Both the position numbers and the translations under genes were made by a program. This document shows positions 17,313-25,271 of a stretch of DNA of 64,000 nt, piece after piece. The DNA is from Acidobacteriota bacterium (GTDB lineage: Bacteria > Acidobacteriota > Holophagae > Holophagales > Holophagaceae). The notes beneath the pieces were generated by a model. It had not been told where the DNA came from. It saw only the letters and a list, made by a program, of their open reading frames with translations, and made no database searches. The DNA lies in contig JACPUT010000008.1 of the NCBI GenBank assembly GCA_016192145.1, forward strand, positions 267,496 to 331,495, written 5' to 3'. Within the stretch, counting starts at the first letter, position 1. Each line of letters starts with the position of its first letter.

Positions 17313-17720
17313 TTGCCGAGAATCGAGTGGTCGCCCTCTTGGAGTGTCGGTGATGATCGGCTCGATCACGAACATCAAAGCCTCGTCGCCTTGATCAATC
17401 GGCTCGTGGAGCCCGAGATCAGGGAGTCAAACGATCCCCAGGTGAGGCGAGCTTGCGTCGCGGAAGTGATCCTCTATGCGGAAAACCACTTCCGCTATGA
17501 GGAGGACCGCATGGAGCAGGTGAAGTACCCGAATCTGGAAGGGCATCGGGCGGGCCACATGCGCTTCCGGAGGCAGATTTCCCAGCTGACCCTGGGCGCC
17601 TTCGAGGAGACCCCCGGGCTGCTTTCTGATCTGCACACCTTCCTCATCGCCTGGCTCAAGAACCACATCCTCGATGAGGATCAGCGATACGCCGCCTACC
17701 TGGTGGCTGGGCCGGAATGA
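17313..17720 (+). CDS. bacteriohemerythrin
   Basis: The small protein (about 135 residues) has the hemerythrin four-helix signature: HEHQ near the start, NHFRYEE with the His and Glu ligands, HRAGH, and the C-terminal WLKNHILDED. Together these supply the five His and two carboxylates of the di-iron site. I chose the TTG at 17313, which gives the canonical PRIEW start and has GGAGG five bases upstream; a GTG at 17301 would include that ribosome site. It binds oxygen reversibly, for storage, sensing or delivery. It lies near a cluster of small cytochromes. Confidence 0.9.
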   Translation: MPRIEWSPSWSVGDDRLDHEHQSLVALINRLVEPEIRESNDPQVRRACVAEVILYAENHFRYEEDRMEQVKYPNLEGHRAGHMRFRRQISQLTLGAFEETPGLLSDLHTFLIAWLKNHILDEDQRYAAYLVAGPE

Positions 17721-17738
17721 ACCGAAGGCGGGGAATCC

Positions 17739-17867
17739 TTAACCCCTGAGGCTGGGCCACAGGAGCATGGCCAGCAGGGCCGCCATGAAGAAGAGGATCC
17801 ATCCGGCTTCTTCCATCCAGACGGGGTCGTGAAGCGGCTGGTGGAACCTCGGCATATGGAAGCGCAT
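17739..17867 (-). CDS. 42-residue single-pass membrane protein
   Basis: A strong ribosome site (CAGGAGGT, good spacing) precedes an ATG whose 42-codon frame ends in TAA. The N-terminal 20 residues are polar with several His/Pro (MRFHMPRFHQPLHDP). A hydrophobic helix (ILFFMAALLAMLLW) follows, and the end is short and basic. I do not recognise it. It lies convergent to the bacteriohemerythrin gene and downstream of tRNA-Leu on the same strand. The ribosome site and the clean membrane helix make a real small protein more likely than chance. Confidence 0.6.
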   Translation of the reverse strand: MRFHMPRFHQPLHDPVWMEEAGWILFFMAALLAMLLWPSLRG

Positions 17868-17993
17868 GGGAACCTCCTGATGCACGACCAGTATCGGTCG
17901 CTCCCGGGTTCGTGCCCGGGAATCTGGGCGGAGGGCCCCCGCCCGGTTGAGCATCACCGGTGTCCCGGTTCGAGGGGCCGACATCATGGAACC

Positions 17994-18079
<86 letters not shown>

Positions 18080-18134
18080 GAGGTTCCAGGCTACCTCAAG
18101 GCAGTCATACTGGGGCAGCACCCTTGGAGGTTGG

Positions 18135-18452
18135 ATGTCCGCGATGCTGTTGCTGCTTTCCGGAATGGTCACCGTGCCCCAGGCACCCCGGAAGGACCTG
18201 GCCCTCTTCTATCGGCGGGCCTGCGCGGAATGCCATGGGGTGGACGGCGGGGCCCGTTCCGGATCCGGACTTCGCCTGGCCGGGCGGAATCTCGCGGACC
18301 ATCGCTGGCAGGCCCGGACGACGGATGGGGATATGGTGAGGGCCATTCTCAAGGGAAAGCGTGAAATGCCTGCATTTGGCGCCAATCTGTCGGAAGAGGA
18401 CGCCAAGCGCCTCGTCACCGAGATCCTGCGGCCCATGGCCGCCCGAAAATAG
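18135..18452 (+). CDS. small c-type cytochrome (1 of 3)
   Basis: A 105-residue monoheme cytochrome c. After a short hydrophobic leader (MSAMLLLLSGMVTV), heme is attached at CAECH (C30, C33, H34), and a distal Met is likely in REMPAFG. The LSEEDAKRLVTEIL helix is typical of class I cytochromes. TTGGAGG precedes the ATG. It is followed by two more genes of the same type, probably in one transcript, which suggests periplasmic electron carriers. The leader is short and could be a membrane anchor rather than a cleaved signal. Confidence 0.85.
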   Translation: MSAMLLLLSGMVTVPQAPRKDLALFYRRACAECHGVDGGARSGSGLRLAGRNLADHRWQARTTDGDMVRAILKGKREMPAFGANLSEEDAKRLVTEILRPMAARK

Positions 18453-18463
18453 CAGGAGCGCCC

Positions 18464-18850
18464 ATGCGCACCCCCTTGATCTTCTTGGCCGCCGTCCTTT
18501 GGGCGCTGGCCCCCCTTTCGGCCCAGGCGTCCCCGGGGGCCCCGGGGCAGGCTCCCGGCAAGGATGCCAAGGCGCTCCGCGCCTTTTTCGCGGCTGAGTG
18601 CGTGCGATGCCACGGCGCGGATGGCAGCGCCCTGGGGCCGGATGGGAAGCGGCTCAAGGGGCAGGACTTCACCAACCCGAAGGAGATGGCGGAGAAGCAG
18701 GACGCCAAGCTCGCCAACACGGTGCTGAAGGGCATCTTCTTCGGGAAGGTCATGCCGTCCTTCAAGGGGAAGCTGACGGAGGCGGAGGCCCTGGCCATGG
18801 TCACCGAGGTGGTGCGCAAAGCCGAGAAGGGCAAGGCCATCCAGCCCTGA
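18464..18850 (+). CDS. small c-type cytochrome (2 of 3)
   Basis: A 128-residue monoheme cytochrome with a good signal peptide (cleavage near LSAQA). The heme site is CVRCH (C46, C49, H50), followed by GADGSALGPDG, with a distal Met in GKVMPSF. It starts 11 bp after the first cytochrome gene with AGCAGGAG before the ATG. Its C-terminal KAEKGKAIQP is nearly shared by the third cytochrome, so the second and third are tandem duplicates. It is expected in the periplasm. Confidence 0.9.
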   Translation: MRTPLIFLAAVLWALAPLSAQASPGAPGQAPGKDAKALRAFFAAECVRCHGADGSALGPDGKRLKGQDFTNPKEMAEKQDAKLANTVLKGIFFGKVMPSFKGKLTEAEALAMVTEVVRKAEKGKAIQP

Positions 18851-18960
18851 GGCCTGGCCTGGACGGCCGGAGGGGTGCGGATTTTGGAACCGGCCCTCCC
18901 TGAAGCGCTACCGCGGGCTGATCGTGGATCAGCCGCGGATGGCATGGGGCAGGAGGTCGC

Positions 18961-19398
18961 GTGAAGGCAAGGTCCCTCGGGTGGGGTTGGCTCTTCGGCT
19001 TGGCGCTCGGGGCCCAGACTCCATCCGCCCCGGCCCGCTCCATTGACGAATTGCGGGTGTTTTTCCGGGAGAATTGCGCGCGCTGCCACGGGGCGGATGG
19101 ATCTGGCCGGGACGCGGGGGGACGGCGCCTCACGGGCCAGGATTTCTCGGAGTCCCCGAAGGTCAGGCACGCGCGCGCGGCGGAAGCCGCGGGCCATGGC
19201 AGTGCTTCCCGGGAGGTCCGCTCCATGGTGCGCACCATCCTGAAGGGGATCTTCTTCGGAAAGGTGATGCCGGCTTGGAAGGACCAGTTGAGCGAAGCCG
19301 AGGCGGAGCTGTTGCTGAGGGAGGTGGTGATGAAGGCGGAAAAGGGCAAGGTCATCGGCCCGGCCAGCCCAGCCCCCCTGGCGGCCTCCCGGGAGTGA
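18961..19398 (+). CDS. small c-type cytochrome (3 of 3)
   Basis: A 145-residue monoheme cytochrome starting at GTG with AGGAGG upstream. It has a signal peptide ending near LGAQT, the heme site CARCH (C39, C42, H43), a distal Met in GKVMPAW and the tail KAEKGKVIGP. Compared with its neighbour it has a longer loop between heme site and distal Met (about residues 55-80), rich in Arg and Ala. It probably works as a periplasmic electron carrier; the partner is not visible in this window. Confidence 0.9.
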   Translation: MKARSLGWGWLFGLALGAQTPSAPARSIDELRVFFRENCARCHGADGSGRDAGGRRLTGQDFSESPKVRHARAAEAAGHGSASREVRSMVRTILKGIFFGKVMPAWKDQLSEAEAELLLREVVMKAEKGKVIGPASPAPLAASRE

Positions 19399-19423
19399 CG
19401 GGCCCACGGGGTATGATCGGAGG

Positions 19424-22400
19424 ATGGATTCCCAGCTCGATCATCCCCTCCTCCGGGGCCTGAACCCGCCCCAGCAGCAGGCGGTGAAGCACGTGAAGGG
19501 CCCCCTGCTCATCCTGGCGGGCGCCGGCTCCGGGAAGACCACCGTGATCACGAGGCGCATCGCCTGGCTGGTGGAGGAGGAGGGGGTGAATCCCTCCAGC
19601 ATCCTGGCCGTGACCTTCACCAACAAGGCGGCCGAGGAGATGCGGGAGCGCGTTTCCCGCCTCGTCTCGGTGCCCGTGAACCAGCTGTGGGTGAGCACCT
19701 TCCACAGCTTTTGCACAAGGCTGCTGCGGCGGGAGGGGGACCGCACCCCCGTGGGGAAGTCCTTCGTCATCTTCGATCCCAGCGACCAGAAGAGCCTCAT
19801 CAAGCAGGTCCTGGCGGAGCTCAAGCTCTCCGAAAAGCAGTTCCACCCCCGCAAGGTGCTGGAGCACATCAGCGACTGGAAGAACCGCTGCCTCCTGCCC
19901 GAGGAGGCCAAGGACGAAGCCCTGGACGCCTGGAGCCGCAAGGTCCTGGACGCCTACGCCCTCTACCAGAAGGGCCTCACGAACCACCGGGCCTGCGACT
20001 TCGACGACCTCCTCCTCCACGCGGAGCGCCTGCTGCGCGAGCCCGTGATGCAGGAGGCCTATGCCCAGAAGTTCCGCCACGTGCTCGTGGACGAGTACCA
20101 GGACACCAACTTCGCCCAGTACAAGCTCGTGCAGCACCTGGCGGGACTGCACAAGAACTTGTGCGTGGTCGGCGATGAGGATCAGTGCCTGATCGCGGGT
20201 ACGCGCATCCGCCTGGCCGATGGCCGGGAACGGGCCATCGAGAAGGTGAAGGTCGGCGACCTCGTCCTTTCCTGCCATGGGAGCGGGGATATGCGACCCG
20301 CCCCGGTGACGAGGGTCCATCGACGTGAGGGCCGGAAGCAGGGCGTGGAGATCCGGACGGAATCCGGTCGGAAGGTCGTGAGCACCCCCGACCACACGCA
20401 CTTCGCCGGCTATCGTCTCGGCCTCAGCCCCCAGTGGCATTTCGTCTACCTCATGCGGAAGGAGGGGATGGGCTGGAGGCTCGGCACCACCCAAGTCCAC
20501 ACGCGCGGGCAGGCGAAGCCCGTGGAGGGATTCAAGCAGCGAGCCTTGCAAGAGCACGCGGACGAGCTTTGGGTGGTGGGCGTTCACGGAACGGAAAATG
20601 AGGCTCGGGCCGAAGAGGTGATCCTCTCTCTGCAGCACGGCATTCCCGCCCTGCCGTTCGTGCCCCGGCGGGGTGCCTCATCCAAGGGACTGGTGCACGA
20701 TGGGAAAGCCATCGCCCGGGTTTTCCAAGCCCTCGAAGGCGGCGAAGCTGGAGCCAGAACCCTGTTGAGACAGCGTGGGCTCTCCGAAGAGCACCCCCAT
20801 CACAGCGCTCAAGGCGCTACCGGGCGGCGGCGCAACCTCGTGCTCACCCTCTGTGGCGATCGCCGAGGGCGCACACCCATGCATCGCATCTCCATGGTCG
20901 GCCAGGACGCTGAGGGGCGCCGGGTCCTGGAAACCATGGGCTATTCGGTCCGAGCCGCGAAGGCGGGCTCCACCAGTTGGCGGTTCGAAACTTGCCGCAA
21001 GGACTTTCAGGAGGTGATGTCCATCGCTGAAAGCATCCAGAAGCGACTGGGGGCGCAGCTCGTCATGAACGCCCGGCTGGGACAGAACGGAGATCGGGCG
21101 GAAAGCAACAGCCTGCCCATGCTTCCGGCCTCCAACGTCCAGCCCGGAATGGTGCTCTTCGACGCTGAAGGCGGCTATGACACCGTGGTGCGGGTGAGCC
21201 GCGTGGCTCTGGAGAAGCCCGTCTTCGATCTCGACATCCCGGGCACTCACAACTTCGTTGCGAATGGGTTGCTCACCCACAACTCCATCTACGGGTGGCG
21301 CGGCGCCGATATCCGCAACATCCTCGACTTCCAACGGGATTTCCCGGGGGCCGTGCAGATCAAGCTGGAGCAGAACTACCGCAGCACCCAATCCATCCTG
21401 GATGCGGCGAGCACGGTCATCGCCAACAACAGCCAGCGCCTGGGCAAGACGCTGTGGACGGACTTGGGCCAGGGCGAGCGGCTCTCCTTCCGTCTGCTGG
21501 ACGATGGCCGCGCCGAGGCCGAACACGTGGCGCGCCGCATCCGGGAGGAACGTGCCGCCGATCCCGAAGGCCGGGTGGCCATCCTCTATCGCGCCAATTG
21601 GCAGAGCCGGCCCCTGGAAGAGGCGCTGCGCGGCGCCAACCTCGCCTACAAGCTCGTGGGCGGCACGAAGTTCTACGAGCGCCAGGAGATCAAGGACCTC
21701 ATCTCCTACCTGCGCCTCGGGGCGAACCCCTTCGATCTCACCTCCTTCCGCCGTTCGGTGAACACGCCCAGCCGCGGCATCGGGCCCACGACCCTGGCCA
21801 AGATCGAAGCCGCCATCCCCGAGAACGGCACCCCCATCGAGGGCGTGGCGGCGCTGCTCAAAGAGAAGGCCTTCACGGGTCGCAGCCAGCGGGAGATGCT
21901 GCGCTTCCACGACCTCTTCGCCAAGGCGGAGGGGGAACGCCGAGCCCAACCCCTGTCGGGCTTCATCCGCTGGATGCTCCATGAGAGCGGCCTGCTGCAG
22001 GCCCTGGTGGATGAGGACACCCTGGAGGCCAAGGGTCGCATCGAGAACCTGGAGGAATTCCTGAGCGCCGCCAGCGAGCTGGACGGCCTGGGCTTGGACG
22101 GCTTCCTGGACCGCATCACCCTCATGGCCGATGCGGATGAAGTGGAGCAGGACTCGCGCATCACCATGATGACGATCCACTGCGCCAAGGGGCTGGAGTT
22201 CCCCACCGTGTTCCTCGTGGGCATGGAGGAGGATGTCTTCCCCAACCGCATGGCCAAGGAAGACGACGGCCTCGAGGAGGAGCGGCGCCTCTTCTACGTG
22301 GCCATCACACGCGCCCAGCGGAAGCTCTACATGAGCGGCGCCCGGCGCCGCGCCGCCTTCGGCGGGCCGCCGACCCTGGGCATGCCGAGCCGCTTCTTGA

Positions 22401-22792
22401 AGGAGGTGCCCACGGAGGCCCTCGATCAGCCCATCCGCTGGGGCACGGAGATGTTCCAGGCGGGGCAGGGGGCTTGGACCCCCACCCCCGCGCGGGGCGG
22501 CGGGGGCGTCTCCGTGGCCGGTGAACTGAGCCGCATCCGTTCGATGTTCAGCCAAGTGAAGGCCCAGGCCACCTCGGAATCCGGCGAGGAAAGCGTGGAG
22601 GCGCCTCCCCCGCCTGAATGCGCGCCCGGTGATGCCTGGCCCGTGGGCACCCGCGTGCGCAGCCCGCGGTTCGGCCGCGGCGTGATCACCGGCGCCTCGG
22701 GACGCGGCGACATGATCACCTACACCGTGCGCTTCGCCGACAGCGGCGAGAAGCGCATCGTGGCCAAGTACGGGATGCTGGAGAAGGAGTAG
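19424..22792 (+). CDS. uvrD: UvrD/PcrA-type SF1A DNA helicase interrupted by an in-frame intein
   Basis: The 1122-codon frame encodes a 3'-5' DNA helicase of about 756 residues after removal of a 366-residue intein. Extein motifs: AGAGSGKT at 32-39 (Walker A), TFTNKAAEEM, DEYQDT at 223-228 (Walker B), motif III GDEDQ|SIYGWRGA split by the intein, TIHCAKGLEFP, and VAITRAQ. The C-terminus carries a PcrA-like beta domain (GTRVRSPRFGRGVITG). It should unwind DNA in repair and replication restart. GGAGG lies unusually close to the ATG. Without splicing the ATPase motif would be disrupted, so the intein is probably active. Confidence 0.95.
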   Translation: MDSQLDHPLLRGLNPPQQQAVKHVKGPLLILAGAGSGKTTVITRRIAWLVEEEGVNPSSILAVTFTNKAAEEMRERVSRLVSVPVNQLWVSTFHSFCTRLLRREGDRTPVGKSFVIFDPSDQKSLIKQVLAELKLSEKQFHPRKVLEHISDWKNRCLLPEEAKDEALDAWSRKVLDAYALYQKGLTNHRACDFDDLLLHAERLLREPVMQEAYAQKFRHVLVDEYQDTNFAQYKLVQHLAGLHKNLCVVGDEDQCLIAGTRIRLADGRERAIEKVKVGDLVLSCHGSGDMRPAPVTRVHRREGRKQGVEIRTESGRKVVSTPDHTHFAGYRLGLSPQWHFVYLMRKEGMGWRLGTTQVHTRGQAKPVEGFKQRALQEHADELWVVGVHGTENEARAEEVILSLQHGIPALPFVPRRGASSKGLVHDGKAIARVFQALEGGEAGARTLLRQRGLSEEHPHHSAQGATGRRRNLVLTLCGDRRGRTPMHRISMVGQDAEGRRVLETMGYSVRAAKAGSTSWRFETCRKDFQEVMSIAESIQKRLGAQLVMNARLGQNGDRAESNSLPMLPASNVQPGMVLFDAEGGYDTVVRVSRVALEKPVFDLDIPGTHNFVANGLLTHNSIYGWRGADIRNILDFQRDFPGAVQIKLEQNYRSTQSILDAASTVIANNSQRLGKTLWTDLGQGERLSFRLLDDGRAEAEHVARRIREERAADPEGRVAILYRANWQSRPLEEALRGANLAYKLVGGTKFYERQEIKDLISYLRLGANPFDLTSFRRSVNTPSRGIGPTTLAKIEAAIPENGTPIEGVAALLKEKAFTGRSQREMLRFHDLFAKAEGERRAQPLSGFIRWMLHESGLLQALVDEDTLEAKGRIENLEEFLSAASELDGLGLDGFLDRITLMADADEVEQDSRITMMTIHCAKGLEFPTVFLVGMEEDVFPNRMAKEDDGLEEERRLFYVAITRAQRKLYMSGARRRAAFGGPPTLGMPSRFLKEVPTEALDQPIRWGTEMFQAGQGAWTPTPARGGGGVSVAGELSRIRSMFSQVKAQATSESGEESVEAPPPPECAPGDAWPVGTRVRSPRFGRGVITGASGRGDMITYTVRFADSGEKRIVAKYGMLEKE
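20186..21283 (+). mobile_element. intein in UvrD motif III, with a GIY-YIG-like insert
   Basis: The 366-residue intein begins CLIAGTRIRLADG (block A, nucleophile Cys1). Block B is VVSTPDHTHF (Thr67, His70). Blocks F and G are VFDLDIPGTHNFVANGLLTHN, followed by extein Ser+1 (host residue 621). All splicing residues, including the penultimate His and terminal Asn, are present. Between the splicing halves, residues 84-100 (WHFVYLMRKEGMGWRLG) and the following QRALQE and EARAEEVILS resemble the GIY-YIG nuclease layout rather than LAGLIDADG. The YIG tyrosine is replaced, so cutting activity is doubtful. The nuclease assignment is inference. Confidence 0.93.
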
Positions 22793-22797
22793 ACCGG

Positions 22798-22916
22798 AGG
22801 CTGGAGACCGGAGGCTGGAAGCTGGAGGTCAAGCAGGCTCCGACCCAAAGCCACCGTGCGGCCCTGATGGGTCGGCGGATGCATTCCTCCAGCCTCCAGC
22901 CTCCGGTCTCCAGCCT
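22798..22916 (+). repeat. palindromic GGAGGCTGGAGA-unit element
   Basis: The left arm (22798-22828) and right arm (22886-22916) match at 30 of 31 positions as an inverted repeat and are built from tandem GGCTGGAG-type units. An inner 8-bp stem (CCGACCCA with TGGGTCGG) is nested inside. The element starts six bases after the helicase stop codon and fills most of the gap to the next gene. Confidence 0.8.
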
Positions 22917-22952
22917 GACTCTGTCATCCTGGATCCACTCACCTGGTGATCC

Positions 22953-25019
22953 ATGACCGAAGCTCCGGCGCGCCCTTCCGACGCCCCCTCCCTGCTGTTG
23001 CCCTGCGCCATGGTGGGCCTGGGCGCCTTCCTGCTCTTCCAGGTGCAGCCCCTGCTGGCGAAGCGCATCCTGCCCTGGTTCGGCGGATCGGCGGCGGTGT
23101 GGACGGCGTGCATGCTCTTCTTCCAGGTGATGCTGCTCCTGGGTTACGGCTATGCCCACCTGCTCCAGAAGCTGCCCGTGCGCCGGCAGGCCACGATGCA
23201 TGGGTTCCTCCTGCTGGTCAGCCTCCTGCTGATGCCTTTGAACCCCAGCGCCTCCTGGAAGCCCCACGATCCGGGCGATCCCACCCTGCGGATCCTCGCC
23301 CTGCTGGGGGCCACGGTGGGCCTCCCCTACCTGCTGCTCTCGGCCACGAGCCCCCTCGTGCAGGCCTGGGTCTCCCGGGAGCGGCTGGGCTGGCAGCCCT
23401 GGCGCCTCTTCGCCCTTTCCAACGCCGGCAGCCTCTTCGCGCTGCTCAGCTATCCGGTGCTCATCGAGCCCTTCCTCGTGCTCCCGACTCAGGCCTGGGC
23501 GTGGACGTGGACCTTCGTGGCCTATGTGGCTTGCGCGCTCGCCATGGCGTGGCGGGCCCGGGTGCTGCCTGAGATCGAGGCGGCCCAGGGCCAGGGGGAC
23601 GGTCCCGCGCCGAACTTTGGCCTACGCGCCTTCTGGGTGGCGCTGGCCTTCGTGCCCAGCCTCCTGCTGCTCTCGGTGACGAGCCACCTGAGCACCAACG
23701 TGGCCCCCATCCCCTTCCTCTGGGTACTGCCCCTCTGCCTCTACCTGCTCAGCTTCATCCTCACCTTCGAGCACCCCCGGTGGTACGTCCGAACGGCGTG
23801 GCTGGGATTGCTCGGGCCCGCCCTCATCGCCATGGGGCTCATGCTGAGCCGGGATTTCGCCCACGCGCCCGTGCGCGTGCAGGTGCCGTTCTTTTCCGCG
23901 GGGCTGTTCACCGTCTGCATGGTCGGCCATGGCGAGCTGGCCCGCCTGCGCCCCCATCCGCGCCACCTCACCGGCTTCTACCTGTGCCTTTCCGTGGGCG
24001 GGGCGCTGGGCGGCGTCTTCGCGGGGCTCATCGCCCCTCGGATCTTCAACACCCTCCTGGAGCTACCCCTGGGCCTGGTGCTGTGCGGTGGGCTCGCCTT
24101 CCTGAGCTGGGCGCGGGACTCCAAGGCAGAGAATGTCTGGGTGCGTCGCGCCCTGATGCTGATGCTGGCGCTCTCGGCGGGTGGCGTCTTCGCCATGGCC
24201 ACCTACTACCGGCGCGAGTCGGCCAAGGAGAGCCTCGTCCAGGGGCGCAACTTCTACGGCGCCCTCCGCGTGAAGGAGGAAGGCGAGGGCGACGACCACA
24301 TGCGGCTCCTCCTGCACGGCACCATCAATCACGGGGGCCAGTTCCTGAAGCCGGGCCACGAGCGGGATCCGGCCACTTACTACGGCCGCAGCAGCGGCGT
24401 GGGGCGCGCGATCACCGATGCCCAGGTTGGGGGCCCGGTGAAGGTGGGGGTCATCGGCCTCGGTTCCGGGGGCCTGCTGTCCTACGTCCGTCCGGGCGAC
24501 AGGTTCCGGGTCTACGAGATCAATGCGCTCGTCGAGGCCATGGCCCGAACCTGGTTCGAGGGCCTGCCCAAGGCCCCGGAACCCGTGGATCTGGTGCTGG
24601 GCGACGCGCGGTTGATGCTGGAGGTGGAGGCGCCCCAGGCCTACGACGTGCTGGCCGTGGATGCCTTCAGCAGCGACTCCATCCCCGTCCACCTGCTGAC
24701 CCGCGAGGCCTTCGACGCCTACCGCCGCCACCTGAAACCGGACGGCATCCTCGCCGTGCACATCTCCAACCGCTACCTGGATCTCAAACCCGTGCTCGTG
24801 GCCGAGGCCGAGGCGGGGGCCTGGTTCGCGGTGTACGTGAACGACGGGGCGGAAGAGGAACCCGAAGGGGTCTACAGCTCGGATTGGGTGCTGCTAACCC
24901 GGGATCCGGCCGCCCTCCAGCGGGCCCGGGTGAAGTCGGGCTCGGAGCCGCTGGCGAGCAAGCGCACCGTGGGCCGCTGGAGCGACGACTTCAGCAACCT
25001 CTACCGGATCCTCAAGTAG
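22953..25019 (+). CDS. membrane-fused spermidine-synthase-like protein
   Basis: The 688-residue protein has an N-terminal membrane domain (about residues 15-430) with many hydrophobic helices, including LLLPCAMVGLGAFLLFQVQP. A cytoplasmic spermidine synthase/SAM-methyltransferase-like domain follows: GVIGLGSGGLL as the nucleotide loop, RVYEIN, and VDAFSSDSIPVHLLT. This fusion is widespread in bacteria, and its reaction is not established. Canonical spermidine synthase activity is uncertain because the soluble part departs from SpeE. It stands alone between two hairpin elements and is followed by a convergent gene. Confidence 0.85.
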   Translation: MTEAPARPSDAPSLLLPCAMVGLGAFLLFQVQPLLAKRILPWFGGSAAVWTACMLFFQVMLLLGYGYAHLLQKLPVRRQATMHGFLLLVSLLLMPLNPSASWKPHDPGDPTLRILALLGATVGLPYLLLSATSPLVQAWVSRERLGWQPWRLFALSNAGSLFALLSYPVLIEPFLVLPTQAWAWTWTFVAYVACALAMAWRARVLPEIEAAQGQGDGPAPNFGLRAFWVALAFVPSLLLLSVTSHLSTNVAPIPFLWVLPLCLYLLSFILTFEHPRWYVRTAWLGLLGPALIAMGLMLSRDFAHAPVRVQVPFFSAGLFTVCMVGHGELARLRPHPRHLTGFYLCLSVGGALGGVFAGLIAPRIFNTLLELPLGLVLCGGLAFLSWARDSKAENVWVRRALMLMLALSAGGVFAMATYYRRESAKESLVQGRNFYGALRVKEEGEGDDHMRLLLHGTINHGGQFLKPGHERDPATYYGRSSGVGRAITDAQVGGPVKVGVIGLGSGGLLSYVRPGDRFRVYEINALVEAMARTWFEGLPKAPEPVDLVLGDARLMLEVEAPQAYDVLAVDAFSSDSIPVHLLTREAFDAYRRHLKPDGILAVHISNRYLDLKPVLVAEAEAGAWFAVYVNDGAEEEPEGVYSSDWVLLTRDPAALQRARVKSGSEPLASKRTVGRWSDDFSNLYRILK

Positions 25020-25061
25020 GGCCGGTGATCCTGGGTCAGAGGGCAGAGAGAAAACCGAAAG

Positions 25062-25144
25062 CCAGAGATGAACAGAGATGAACGGAGATAAAAGCGACCG
25101 GAGTCCATCTCCGTTCATCTCTGTTCATCTCTGGTTTTGTTTTT
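25062..25144 (+). terminator. palindromic AGAGATGAAC-unit element acting as terminator
   Basis: A perfect 28-bp inverted repeat (25062-25089 with 25107-25134) is made of AGAGATGAAC units, with a 17-base loop. It is followed by TTTTGTTTTT. It lies between convergent genes, 42 bp after the upstream stop. Confidence 0.88.
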
Positions 25145-25271
25145 GCGTTGCTTCTTGAAGAGGCTCGTCCAGCATTGACCGTGGATATAGCCGGTCCTGG
25201 CTCTTCACCCAGGCCAGAAATTCCGCGATGAACATCAATTGGCCGTGATGAAAATGGGTGGCGCGCTGGCG

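Noticed and set aside
22798..22916. CRISPR-like appearance of repeated GGCTGGAG units
   Set aside because: Units are adjacent without unique spacers of constant length, and the second half is the reverse complement.
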